A stretch of DNA of 59,954 nt from Coxiella sp. RIFCSPHIGHO2_12_FULL_42_15 (lineage in GTDB: Bacteria; Pseudomonadota; Gammaproteobacteria; Coxiellales; Coxiellaceae): NCBI GenBank assembly GCA_001797285.1, contig MGOZ01000026.1, forward strand, positions 1 through 59,954, in the 5' to 3' direction. Position numbers and translations under genes: made by a program. This document shows, piece after piece, positions 1-7,508 of this stretch (position 1 is its first letter; every line of letters starts with the position of its first letter). The notes under the pieces are model-generated. The model searched no databases. It was not told the DNA's origin and worked only from the letters and a program-made list of their open reading frames with translations.

Positions 1-967
1 GTAGGCGCAAGTTTTTAATATCCGCGCGTTCGAGAATTCTATGCCATGCTTTTTTGGGCTCAACTAAATGACCGCTAGCTCCAAAGCCAGGAAATACCCA
101 CGGTGTTTTGGTACGTTCTTTACGAATTTTTAGTACTTCTATGGCGGGAGCAACTAATGGCACTGTATGACTTTCGCCATTTTTAGTCATTGGAATAGAC
201 CATGTATTACGGTCCAAATTAATTTCTTCCCAGCGCATGGCCAGTACGTTGCTGCGCCGTGCGCCAGTAAATAAACTCATTAAAATGTAATCACGGATGA
301 TATCGTTGGGCTCTTCTTCCAGCGCTTTAAATAAACGAGGTAACTCGTCAGCTTGTAAGAACCGATCTCGTGATTGCTCTTTAAATTTTTTAATGCCTTT
401 AACGACAGGGTTAGGGTAATCCAATCCCCAGTCGATAGCACGATTGAAAACCGAGCGGACGAGCGCAAGAAATCGATTAGCGACATAAATACCGTTGTCA
501 CTGCCAAGTTTTGCATGTATACGTCGGATGTCGGCCGTTTTAATCTGTGAAAGCTTGTATTCAGCGATGGATTGGCAGTGTAGTCGATAAAGATCGACAT
601 CACTTTGCCAGGCGCGTTTGTGCACTTTGGCATAGCGTTCCAAGTATAAATCGAATAATTCTTTAAAAGTAATTTCATCGCGGATATTGCGTTTTTCATC
701 AGCGGGATTTTTTCCGCTAGCGATGGTTGAGTTGTGTTCGTCCGCTTTTGCGCGTGCTTGCTCAATGGATAAATCGGGGAATCGTCCCAGTGTAATGCGC
801 TCGGGACGGCCATTGATTTTACGGTAAAGGACAAAAGTTTTAGTGCCGCTGGGCCTTACCATTAATTTCAGGCCGCGACTTGCAGTGTCGTGGTAGGTGG
901 TAATAGATTCAGGATGGGGGAGTTCAGCAATGGCTTTCTTGGTAAATCGAAACGTTTGTGTTGTCAT
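1..967 (-). CDS. P4-type tyrosine recombinase (integrase), 3' end cut by window edge
   Basis: Site-specific recombinase that would integrate and excise a genomic island. The visible 322 residues run from an ATG at 967 leftwards with no stop. The N-terminal part (about residues 5-90: GLKLMVRPSGTKTF, YRKINGRPERITLGRFPDLS) is the DUF4102 arm-binding domain of P4/CP4-57 integrases. The core-binding domain follows, and the catalytic domain starts near residue 205. The first catalytic arginine is in TGARRSNVLAMRW at about residue 237. The HxxR and tyrosine motifs lie beyond the edge. The gene sits 170 bp from a tRNA 3' fragment, the usual place for this family. Family call is secure; whether the enzyme is intact cannot be seen. 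Confidence 0.93.
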   Translation of the reverse strand, partial: MTTQTFRFTKKAIAELPHPESITTYHDTASRGLKLMVRPSGTKTFVLYRKINGRPERITLGRFPDLSIEQARAKADEHNSTIASGKNPADEKRNIRDEITFKELFDLYLERYAKVHKRAWQSDVDLYRLHCQSIAEYKLSQIKTADIRRIHAKLGSDNGIYVANRFLALVRSVFNRAIDWGLDYPNPVVKGIKKFKEQSRDRFLQADELPRLFKALEEEPNDIIRDYILMSLFTGARRSNVLAMRWEEINLDRNTWSIPMTKNGESHTVPLVAPAIEVLKIRKERTKTPWVFPGFGASGHLVEPKKAWHRILERADIKNLRL

Positions 968-1138
968 TGGGGTCTTCCTTTTGTTGAGTAGCACAAGAAA
1001 AAAAGCTACCTATGTGCTACCTTTGGCGTGTAATTTTAGTAAAATTGGCTAAGAATAAGCAAGCCCTGTAAACAGTATCTGTTTGTTTAGTAACGATAAA
1101 TTATTTTAGTGTAGGGTGGTCAATAAGGTGGCCCAGAA

Positions 1139-1184
1139 ATTCGTAATCAGTAGGTCGCCCGTTCGATTCGGGCCATCGGCACCA
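1139..1184 (+). other. Attachment site: 3' part of tRNA-Thr(CGU)
   Basis: The sequence holds the anticodon loop TTCGTAA (1140-1146), the T stem-loop (GCCCG, TTCGATT, CGGGC at 1157-1173), a 3' acceptor strand CATCGGC, the discriminator A and an encoded CCA (to 1184). A tRNA 5' half that could pair with this acceptor (it would begin GCCGATG) is absent upstream, and the anticodon stem is unpaired. This is therefore a duplicated tRNA end rather than a gene. It lies between the integrase and the first ordinary gene, so it is read as one island end (attR), with the island extending left. I see no gene in the rest of 968-1372. Confidence 0.8.
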
Positions 1185-1372
1185 TATAATCAAGTGGTTA
1201 CAAAAATTTCCAACTGTTTTAAATTTTACCTGTGCCAAATCTGTGCCCCTGAATCTCAAATTCAATTTTTTGTGCCACTGGAACAGGAATAATTTCAACA
1301 CGAACGGGAATATTTTTCTCTGTTTTTTCACAATTAATATGGTAACTCAGGAAAAACATAGGGTTGCATGCT

Positions 1373-2080
1373 ATGATAATTGAACACTCTGTTTCTCACG
1401 CGATTAAACCAGATCTAAATGAATTTATTTCAGAATGGGAGCAAAAATATAGATCTGAAATTGATCAAGTTGCTGTTTTTGATCCCGAACAAACGTCAAA
1501 CTGGTCAATGGAGAAGAAGCGATATTTTGCTAAAATTTTTTATCACATCAGAGGGCATTTCCACGATTTTTTATGGTTTATGGGGAGCCACGCCCCTGAT
1601 GCGCATACTAAGCAAATTGTACTCAATAATATTGCTGAAGAATTTTCTATGAATGGTATTTCACACGAGAAATTATATCATTTGTTTGCGCAAACGCTTG
1701 ATACCAATATGAGCGATGAAATCGTTGATGAGCATTTTTATCTTCCCTTTGTAAAAAAATTTAATAAAAATCATATGAGTTGGTTAACATCACATGGTTG
1801 GATTGAATGCTTTTCAGCATTTTCAGCGTATGAGAAACTAGATAATGTGGATTATTTTTATTTGCATCGACTGGCTAAAAGCTTTGATGTAAATGGCAGG
1901 GCACTAACATTTTTTTCAATTCATCTCTATGTGGAGCATTTTGATGTCACTTTTCAAAACTTGTTAGATATGTGGAAAAAGGATGCTGCTGGGGTTGAAA
2001 AAGCTTTTATTTTTATTTCATCTAACCAGCTAGAAATGTGGAAAGGATTGGCTAATGCAATGGGAAATTATCAAGGATAG
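1373..2080 (+). CDS. Iron-containing redox enzyme, haem-oxygenase-like fold (CADD/TENA-like)
   Basis: An all-helical protein of 235 residues. It contains NIAEEFSMNGISHEKLY near residues 87-103 and HLYVEHFD near residues 183-190, which look like the E-E-H and E-H metal ligands of haem-oxygenase-like di-iron proteins. That group includes PqqC, TENA and the chlamydial CADD protein, which makes p-aminobenzoate. The ATG at 1373 is chosen over a TTG at 1364 because AGGG lies 9 bp upstream. It is the first gene beyond the island end. The substrate is unknown; a CADD-like role is a guess from fold and length. Confidence 0.6.
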   Translation: MIIEHSVSHAIKPDLNEFISEWEQKYRSEIDQVAVFDPEQTSNWSMEKKRYFAKIFYHIRGHFHDFLWFMGSHAPDAHTKQIVLNNIAEEFSMNGISHEKLYHLFAQTLDTNMSDEIVDEHFYLPFVKKFNKNHMSWLTSHGWIECFSAFSAYEKLDNVDYFYLHRLAKSFDVNGRALTFFSIHLYVEHFDVTFQNLLDMWKKDAAGVEKAFIFISSNQLEMWKGLANAMGNYQG

Positions 2081-2309
2081 ATTTTCTAAGAATTTCTCGG
2101 ATTATGCTAACTATTTTTCTACCTCAAATCGCCAGATTACCGCTTTTTCTGTTGTGATGCTAATTAATTTTCCCCTATATTGGGTCGATAATTTTTAACT
2201 CATTGATTTTAAATCAGTAAGTTTTTCTGAAAATTCATAAAAACGCTATTTGCAACGGATCCATTCCGGGTACTTTTTTAAAATGTTTTATCAGGGTATA
2301 ATTAAAAAT

Positions 2310-2338
2310 CCCCGCGGCTTGCCACGGGGTATTTTTTT
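2310..2338 (+). terminator. Rho-independent terminator, part of a diverged repeat
   Basis: An 8-bp stem with one mismatch around CTTG (CCCCGCGG / CCACGGGG) is followed by TATTTTTTTG. It would stop transcripts from the redox-enzyme gene. The segment 2308-2376 is also a diverged, reversed partial copy of the 164-bp repeat found at 29493 and 38729. The remaining intergenic DNA up to 2462 shows no gene. Confidence 0.6.
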
Positions 2339-2462
2339 GTAATAATTTCGCCTGCTCGAGAACCCTCGCGGACGGCGACGCTCATTCAGTGATCTTTCCA
2401 TACCATTTCCAGATCAATCGATACAGATAGATACCCGTTAAAATGAGAATGAAGGAGGATAA

Positions 2463-2951
2463 ATGAAAATTTATTGTGTGCGGCATGGGCACGCGGAAGC
2501 GCTGCCAGATGCGTCGGGGGATCGCCCGTTAACGCTAGAAGGGACACGCGAATTAAAAAAAGTGGCAAACTATTTGGCTTATCGTGGTTTTCATGTATTG
2601 CATGTCATGCACAGCGATAAATTACGTTCAAAGCAAACGGCTGAGATATTAGCGAAACGTGTTGCTAATGAAACAGAACCTGAAGAGTCGCTCTTGTTAT
2701 CTCCCGATGAGCCTGTTTTTGAGTTGGCAAATTTGATTCGACAATGGCATGATGACACTTTGTTGGTGGGCCACATGCCGAATATTGCTTCCCTTGTGAG
2801 TGAATTGGTGATTGGCGATGAATCTAAGGATCTCGTTTTGTTTTCTCCCGGCACGATTGTGTGTTTGGAGCGACATGAAAACCAAAACTGGATCATCAAT
2901 TGGATTGTTCGACCGGAATTAGTTCCCGATCGATTTTTGACTCCGCGTTAA
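2463..2951 (+). CDS. sixA: Phosphohistidine phosphatase SixA
   Basis: A histidine phosphatase of 162 residues. The catalytic RHG motif is at residues 7-9 (YCVRHGHAE), and the second catalytic histidine lies in LLVGHMPNIASLVSEL. In E. coli SixA removes phosphate from histidine phosphotransfer (HPt) domains such as that of ArcB. An excellent ribosome site, AAGGAGG, lies 5-10 bp before the ATG. The stop codon is 2 bp from the next ORF, so the two are probably co-transcribed. Length and motifs are normal for the family. Confidence 0.9.
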   Translation: MKIYCVRHGHAEALPDASGDRPLTLEGTRELKKVANYLAYRGFHVLHVMHSDKLRSKQTAEILAKRVANETEPEESLLLSPDEPVFELANLIRQWHDDTLLVGHMPNIASLVSELVIGDESKDLVLFSPGTIVCLERHENQNWIINWIVRPELVPDRFLTPR

Positions 2952-2953
2952 TA

Positions 2954-3370
2954 ATGCGGATTTTTTATTTGAGAAAATCCCGTTTGCATGTATTTTTTAG
3001 TTTCTTTTTATCTATTCTCGCTGTGATGGCAGTCAGTATCACCACGTTGAGCTGGTTTTTTCAGTGTGGATTCATGCTCGTGATTTTATTTTCTGGATTT
3101 TTTCAACTGCGTTGTGCGTTGCACTTACATGAGGGCAGCATTACCTTTTTGGCAAAATACACGCATCAAATCTGGGTGATTCGCTCAAAACGGACGGGAT
3201 TTGTAGCAGCAACCCTCTTGCCAAATTCCATTGTGACGCGTTATTTCATGATTTTATATTTGCAGCCTTTGAATGCTTCCACATCCAAAAAACAAATGAT
3301 ATTGATCGATCGCAGTTGTTTGATCGCATCAGAAATGCGTGAATTGTGCTTGTTGTTAGCGTACCAATGA
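2954..3370 (+). CDS. YgfX-like small membrane protein
   Basis: A protein of 138 residues with a basic N terminus and two adjacent membrane helices (about residues 10-48), followed by a soluble part containing LLPNSIVTRYFMILYLQP. This layout and the LLP-S-V pattern match the YgfX/CptA (DUF1434) family, which in E. coli is the membrane partner of SdhE. It starts 2 bp after sixA and its 3' end overlaps the convergent nadB by 15 bp. No sdhE is seen beside it. The sequence is divergent, so the assignment is moderate. Confidence 0.6.
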   Translation: MRIFYLRKSRLHVFFSFFLSILAVMAVSITTLSWFFQCGFMLVILFSGFFQLRCALHLHEGSITFLAKYTHQIWVIRSKRTGFVAATLLPNSIVTRYFMILYLQPLNASTSKKQMILIDRSCLIASEMRELCLLLAYQ

Positions 3371-4987
3371 ATGAATATCTAAAGAAGTTTCTAGCACATT
3401 TTTCGGTGGTTTTATGATGGTGTTACGAGGCATTTTGTCAAATTCAGGATGATCTGTTGTGTAATGGGTGCCGCGACTTTCTTTACGGTGTTGCGCTGCG
3501 AGAATCATGAGCTTGGCAATTAGTGTGAGATTACGCAGCTCAACGAGGGCTTTGTTGAGAGATTTTTCCGACCATAGTACTTGTACTTGTTTTTCAATAT
3601 CGAGAATATTTTTATAAGCATAGGCTAAGCGCGTATCGTTACGTACAATGCCGACGTATTCCCACATTAACGTGCGTACTTGTAAGGTCAGTTTGGCAAC
3701 GAGAGCGGTCTCTGGAAATGATTTTTGTTGTGCGGCATAAATAATATTTTTTTCTTTGGCGAATGCGTGTAGTGATAATTGTTTTTGTATGGATTGCGCG
3801 GCACTTTTTGCAAATACCAAACATTCTAATAATGAATTACTGGCCATTCGATTAGCACCATGCAAACCGGTGCAGGCGACTTCACCAATTGCGTATAAAT
3901 GTGCAATGTCAGTTTGTCCCGCAAGATTAGTGACAATACCGCCACAGGTGTAATGTGCCGCAGGAACAATGGGAATGGGTGAACGCGTGATATCTAAACC
4001 ACGTGTTAAGCAAAATTGATAAATGGTCGGAAAAGAATGTTTAATTTTTTCAGCGGGCAAGTGACTGATGTCTAAAAATAGGTGTGAAAGTTTTCGTGAT
4101 TTTAATTCATGGTCGATGGCGCGTGAGACAATGTCGCGCGGGGCGAGTTCGGCGCGCGGATCATAGGCGTCCATAAAACGTTGGCCATTAGGTAATATCA
4201 GTTTACCGCCTTCTCCACGCATGACTTCCGTAATTAAAAAAGGAGAGCTGTCCGTAGGATCATAAAAACAACTGGGATGAAATTGATTGAATTCTAAATT
4301 CGCAAGGCGTGCGCCGGCTTGATAGGCAATGGCCATACCATCACCCGTCGTGTGACCGGGATTGCTGGTATGCAAATACACCCGGCTAGCACCACCGGTT
4401 GCTAGCACAGTAAAAGCGGCATAAATAGGGGTAATCTCGTGTGTGAGATTATTCAAAACGGTAGCACCAATGCATTGCTGATTTTCAAGCAGCAATTCAA
4501 TGCTGGTGTGTTCCGTTAAGGAATGGATATTGGGATGATTGATAATTTGTTCAGCGAGTGTTTTTACAACAGCGGCCCCTGTTTTATCAGCGGCATGTAA
4601 AATGCGGCGATGGGAATGTCCCCCTTCTTGCGTTAAATGAAAATCGCCGGGAGCATGAGTGGTGAATTCCACGCCTTGCTCAATGAGCCATATAATGGAA
4701 GCTTTTGCTTGTGTTACGGTAAATGCGACGGTTGTTTTATCGCATAGCCCAGCACCACAGGCAAGCGTATCGCTGATGTGAGAAGCTTGGCTATCATCTT
4801 GGCTCATGACGGCTGCAATTCCCCCCTGGGCGTGCTGAGAAGAGCTGGTGAGCAGATCGTCCTTACAGATGAGCCCAACGTGGTAATCGTTGGCGAGGCT
4901 GAGTGCTAATCCAAGCCCTGCGGCACCGCTGCCAATGACGAGCACATCAAAATGATGCGGATGGGGAGTAAACGAGTTTTTTGTCAC
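3356..4987 (-). CDS. nadB: L-aspartate oxidase
   Basis: FAD enzyme that oxidises L-aspartate to iminoaspartate, the first step of NAD synthesis. At 543 residues it has normal length. It shows the dinucleotide-binding motif VIGSGAAGLGLALSLA near residue 17, the family signature SSSQHAQGGIAAV, the substrate region EFNQFHPSCFYD, and AAHYTCGGIVT in the C-terminal half. A helical C-terminal domain is present. No nadA or nadC is in the window. The gene is convergent with the YgfX-like gene and appears monocistronic. Confidence 0.95.
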   Translation of the reverse strand: MTKNSFTPHPHHFDVLVIGSGAAGLGLALSLANDYHVGLICKDDLLTSSSQHAQGGIAAVMSQDDSQASHISDTLACGAGLCDKTTVAFTVTQAKASIIWLIEQGVEFTTHAPGDFHLTQEGGHSHRRILHAADKTGAAVVKTLAEQIINHPNIHSLTEHTSIELLLENQQCIGATVLNNLTHEITPIYAAFTVLATGGASRVYLHTSNPGHTTGDGMAIAYQAGARLANLEFNQFHPSCFYDPTDSSPFLITEVMRGEGGKLILPNGQRFMDAYDPRAELAPRDIVSRAIDHELKSRKLSHLFLDISHLPAEKIKHSFPTIYQFCLTRGLDITRSPIPIVPAAHYTCGGIVTNLAGQTDIAHLYAIGEVACTGLHGANRMASNSLLECLVFAKSAAQSIQKQLSLHAFAKEKNIIYAAQQKSFPETALVAKLTLQVRTLMWEYVGIVRNDTRLAYAYKNILDIEKQVQVLWSEKSLNKALVELRNLTLIAKLMILAAQHRKESRGTHYTTDHPEFDKMPRNTIIKPPKNVLETSLDIHSLVR

Positions 4988-5208
4988 GTAACTGCCTCAA
5001 TGACAATGATTAAAGGCTTTAGGGGGGAACATTCACTTTCTTCCCCTGTTGAAAAACCCCCATGGTGCAAAGTTTCTGGACTGAGCGTCCGGGGTCTGGC
5101 TTCGCCACCCAATGATACACAATATCGTCTTTTATGAAAGGAGGACGGCACGTTTTTTGCAATTCGATCAAAATTTGGTTAATATATCACTTTGAGGTAT
5201 CGCAATGA

Positions 5209-5754
5209 GTGTTGTGCATGGCAAAAATCAATAAAAGTCAGTTCGCTATTCTAGGTATGCTAAGTCTATCCCCGATGTCAGGTTATGAAATTCGACGTGC
5301 AATGGAAAAGAGCACGAATCACTTTTGGAAAGAGAGTGATGGTCAGCTTTATCCAACCCTCGAAAAGTTAGTCAAAGAAAATAAAATTGCTTGCCAACAA
5401 GTTCGCAGACAGGGAGCACGAAAAAGCAAAATTTACGCGTTAACGCCCGAGGGAAAAGAGGCTTTGATGCAATGGCTGTTGGATCCTGACTATGTGATTT
5501 CGATTCGCAGTGAATTTATGTTAAAAATATTTTTTGGTGGAAATGCCGATCCTCTCGTCACGCGCGCGTTGATTGAAGGTTTTTATGTTCAACAAAAACA
5601 ACAAATGCAGATGTTAGAGCAAGCAAGAATAAGACTCGGTGAAAAAGACCCTTCTCTAAAAAAACATCTCCCCTATTGGAAATCGTGTGTGCGTTTTGCG
5701 GAATTGCGCATTCGAGCGAATTTACAGTGGTGCGAAGAGATGTTGGCATTGTAG
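5209..5754 (+). CDS. PadR-family transcriptional regulator
   Basis: A regulator of 181 residues with an N-terminal winged helix (QFAILGMLSLSPMSGYEIRRAM, then DGQLYPTLEKLVKENKI and the wing RKSKIYALTPEGKEAL) and a helical C-terminal dimerisation part (VirR/AphA type). The GTG at 5209 is preferred over the ATG at 5218 because GAGG lies 11 bp before it; the difference is three residues. The target is unknown. No drug-transport gene is adjacent, although such regulators often sit next to one. It is flanked by convergent or oppositely oriented genes and so is transcribed alone. Confidence 0.85.
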   Translation: MLCMAKINKSQFAILGMLSLSPMSGYEIRRAMEKSTNHFWKESDGQLYPTLEKLVKENKIACQQVRRQGARKSKIYALTPEGKEALMQWLLDPDYVISIRSEFMLKIFFGGNADPLVTRALIEGFYVQQKQQMQMLEQARIRLGEKDPSLKKHLPYWKSCVRFAELRIRANLQWCEEMLAL

Positions 5755-5796
5755 TTCAACGGGAACCGCTGGTTCATTTGAGGAATGTGCGTGTTC

Positions 5797-7005
5797 CTAA
5801 TACAAAAACCCAAAGTAAATGAGTGGAATTTCACCTTTGCTGGTTGATATCAAGTTGTCTTTTATGAGATATGAATTTTTTTCTGATTGGATTTTTTTAC
5901 GTGTTTTATTAGGCCCGCCAATTTCGAAAATAGCGTCGTTTATACGATAATCACCTGTTTTGCTAAAATAGATTTTTTTATTTGTGGCGATGATGGTTTG
6001 GATGAACATGAGTTCTCGGATGGTGCCCACTTCGATATCCTTTCCAAATCCAGTTTGTAGCGCATAACATAAGTTTGTATTATTTAAAAATATTTTTTCT
6101 GGCTTTCTTAAGATTGCATTTCCACCATCATATGGGTAGATCATTTGGATGAGGCCTGTTTCTTGGAGAATCTGCAAATAACCAGCAATAGTTCGGTCAT
6201 TGACAGAAATATTCTTTGCAATGTTATGTATGGTGACATTTCCTGGTGGAATGCTTGCCAAAAAAGAGAGAATTTTTTTAAAGAGGGGTAAATTTTCTGT
6301 TTTTAAGTGGTAAAAGTTTGCAATATCTTCAAAAATAGTTTTTTCGATGACTCGTAGTAATCTTTCTTCAAAATGTTCAGGACCTTCTATTGAAAATGGA
6401 TAGAAACCACGTTTTAAATAGTCTTGAAACAATCCTTTTAGTCGCTCAACACCCGCTAACTGTTTTTGTAATGTATGTTTTTCAGTGAGCAGCTCTTCAT
6501 ATTTTACCGGGTGAATAGAAAGATCAGTGGTAAAATTTAAATATTCTCGGAAAGACATGCCTCGTAAATAAGATAAAAGTGCTCGTCGGGATAAATCGTA
6601 GGTGCCCTTAATTAACTCTAAACTTGAGCTTCCTGAAAAAACAATTTTAATCGATGGAAAACCATCGTATAAATTTTTTAACTCTTGGTTCCAATTGGCG
6701 TACTTATGTATTTCATCAATAAAAAAGAGGGTGGTCCCTGCGGTTAAATAAAGATTTTCGACAAATTCATACAGTGTTAGTTTACTAAAATAAATATGAT
6801 CCGCTGAAAAATAAATAGCTTTGGCTCGAATTTCGGGGTGATTTTTTAGGTACTGTAGCATCAAGGTAGTTTTGCCTACCCCCCTCTGGCCAATCAAGCC
6901 GTTGAGGCGAGCATCAACAGAGAAAGCGGGGTACAAATAACGGTAATGCCGAGTTTGGATATCTTCGATTAAACGGGCTTCAATCAAACGGATAGACGCT
7001 AGCAT
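5797..7005 (-). CDS. AAA ATPase with DUF4143 domain (copy 1 of 3)
   Basis: About 400 residues. An N-terminal AAA_14 ATPase has Walker A GQRGVGKTT and Walker B LFFIDEIHK, followed by the sensor region KIVFSGSSSLEL. Next comes a winged-helix segment (NVTIHNIAKNISVNDRTIAGYLQILQ), and the C terminus is a DUF4143 nuclease-like domain. The role of this family is unknown. A GTG at 7032 would add nine residues, but the ATG at 7005 lies just below an inverted repeat, the same arrangement as in the two other copies at 19587 and 44305. The gene stands alone. Confidence 0.85.
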   Translation of the reverse strand: MLASIRLIEARLIEDIQTRHYRYLYPAFSVDARLNGLIGQRGVGKTTLMLQYLKNHPEIRAKAIYFSADHIYFSKLTLYEFVENLYLTAGTTLFFIDEIHKYANWNQELKNLYDGFPSIKIVFSGSSSLELIKGTYDLSRRALLSYLRGMSFREYLNFTTDLSIHPVKYEELLTEKHTLQKQLAGVERLKGLFQDYLKRGFYPFSIEGPEHFEERLLRVIEKTIFEDIANFYHLKTENLPLFKKILSFLASIPPGNVTIHNIAKNISVNDRTIAGYLQILQETGLIQMIYPYDGGNAILRKPEKIFLNNTNLCYALQTGFGKDIEVGTIRELMFIQTIIATNKKIYFSKTGDYRINDAIFEIGGPNKTRKKIQSEKNSYLIKDNLISTSKGEIPLIYFGFLY

Positions 7006-7009
7006 TTGC

Positions 7010-7049
7010 AGTACACTCTCAATTTTTGACACTATTTTTGTAGTGTACT
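7010..7049 (-). promoter_or_regulatory. Inverted repeat in front of ATPase copy 1
   Basis: AGTACACT (7010-7017) and its complement AGTGTACT (7042-7049) flank an AT-rich spacer. A second, competing hairpin, ACACTA-N6-TAGTGT, lies inside. The site is 5 bp upstream of the proposed ATG. A role in autoregulation is inferred from the parallel sites at 19529 and 44307. Confidence 0.4.
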
Positions 7050-7181
7050 ATAAATTTTGATTGAGCTCAAATAAAAATTCCTGGGGTTACGCCTGAAGTA
7101 CTTGTAGACTCTGACTGAGGTTGCTTCATAAGCTTTTGTCCTGAGGTTGAAATATATGCATATTGTATGTATGCTTAAAGC

Positions 7182-7412
7182 ATGAAAGCTAAACGAGGAG
7201 CCATTGTTCCAACAAAAGGCAAAACACGTATCACACTTTATTTGGATAATGATGTCATCCAATACTTCCGAAACAAAAGTGAACATGAAGGTAAGGGTTA
7301 TCAGACTATGATCAATGATGCTCTTCATGCTTCGATAGATAATAAACGCATAGATTCGGTTGAAACATTGCGGCAAGTTATTCGTGAAGAACTGAAAGTT
7401 ATTAATAAATAA
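7182..7412 (+). CDS. BrnA-like antitoxin, apparently without its toxin
   Basis: A small basic protein of 76 residues. The core KTRITLYLDNDVIQYFRNK...GYQTMINDAL is the ribbon-helix-helix of BrnA-type antitoxins, which bind both a BrnT ribonuclease and their own promoter. In typical systems brnT precedes brnA. Here the 170 bp upstream contain no toxin-like frame, only an AT-rich region with the partial palindrome TGCATATTGTATGTATGC (7155-7172) that could be the operator. It is therefore an orphan, a remnant, or paired with an unrelated toxin. Function beyond DNA binding is not supported. Confidence 0.7.
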   Translation: MKAKRGAIVPTKGKTRITLYLDNDVIQYFRNKSEHEGKGYQTMINDALHASIDNKRIDSVETLRQVIREELKVINK

Positions 7413-7508
7413 CGACGCTATTTCGTTGAGGTGCCTCATATTCTGTTAATACAATTACTTTACAATCCGGTGCTAGGAATTGTTCCCACTTGTCAAGGAG
7501 ACAACAAC

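Noticed and set aside
280..834. Minus-strand open frame of 184 codons
   Set aside because: It is in a different frame inside the integrase gene, whose own frame gives the recognisable DUF4102 and catalytic domains.
1101..1331. Minus-strand open frame of 76 codons over the attachment site
   Set aside because: It runs antisense through the tRNA-Thr fragment; the peptide WCRWPESNGRPTDY is the usual artefact of translating a tRNA 3' end backwards.
5797..7005. Defence-system ATPase (for example part of an abortive infection module)
   Set aside because: The DUF4143 ATPase stands alone with no nuclease, reverse transcriptase or other defence partner beside it; the neighbours are ordinary genes.
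7435..7467. Possible PmrA box upstream of the 574-residue membrane protein
   Set aside because: Only one TTAA (7446) is present and the distance to TACAAT (7462) does not fit the 11-bp rule seen at the other seven promoters.
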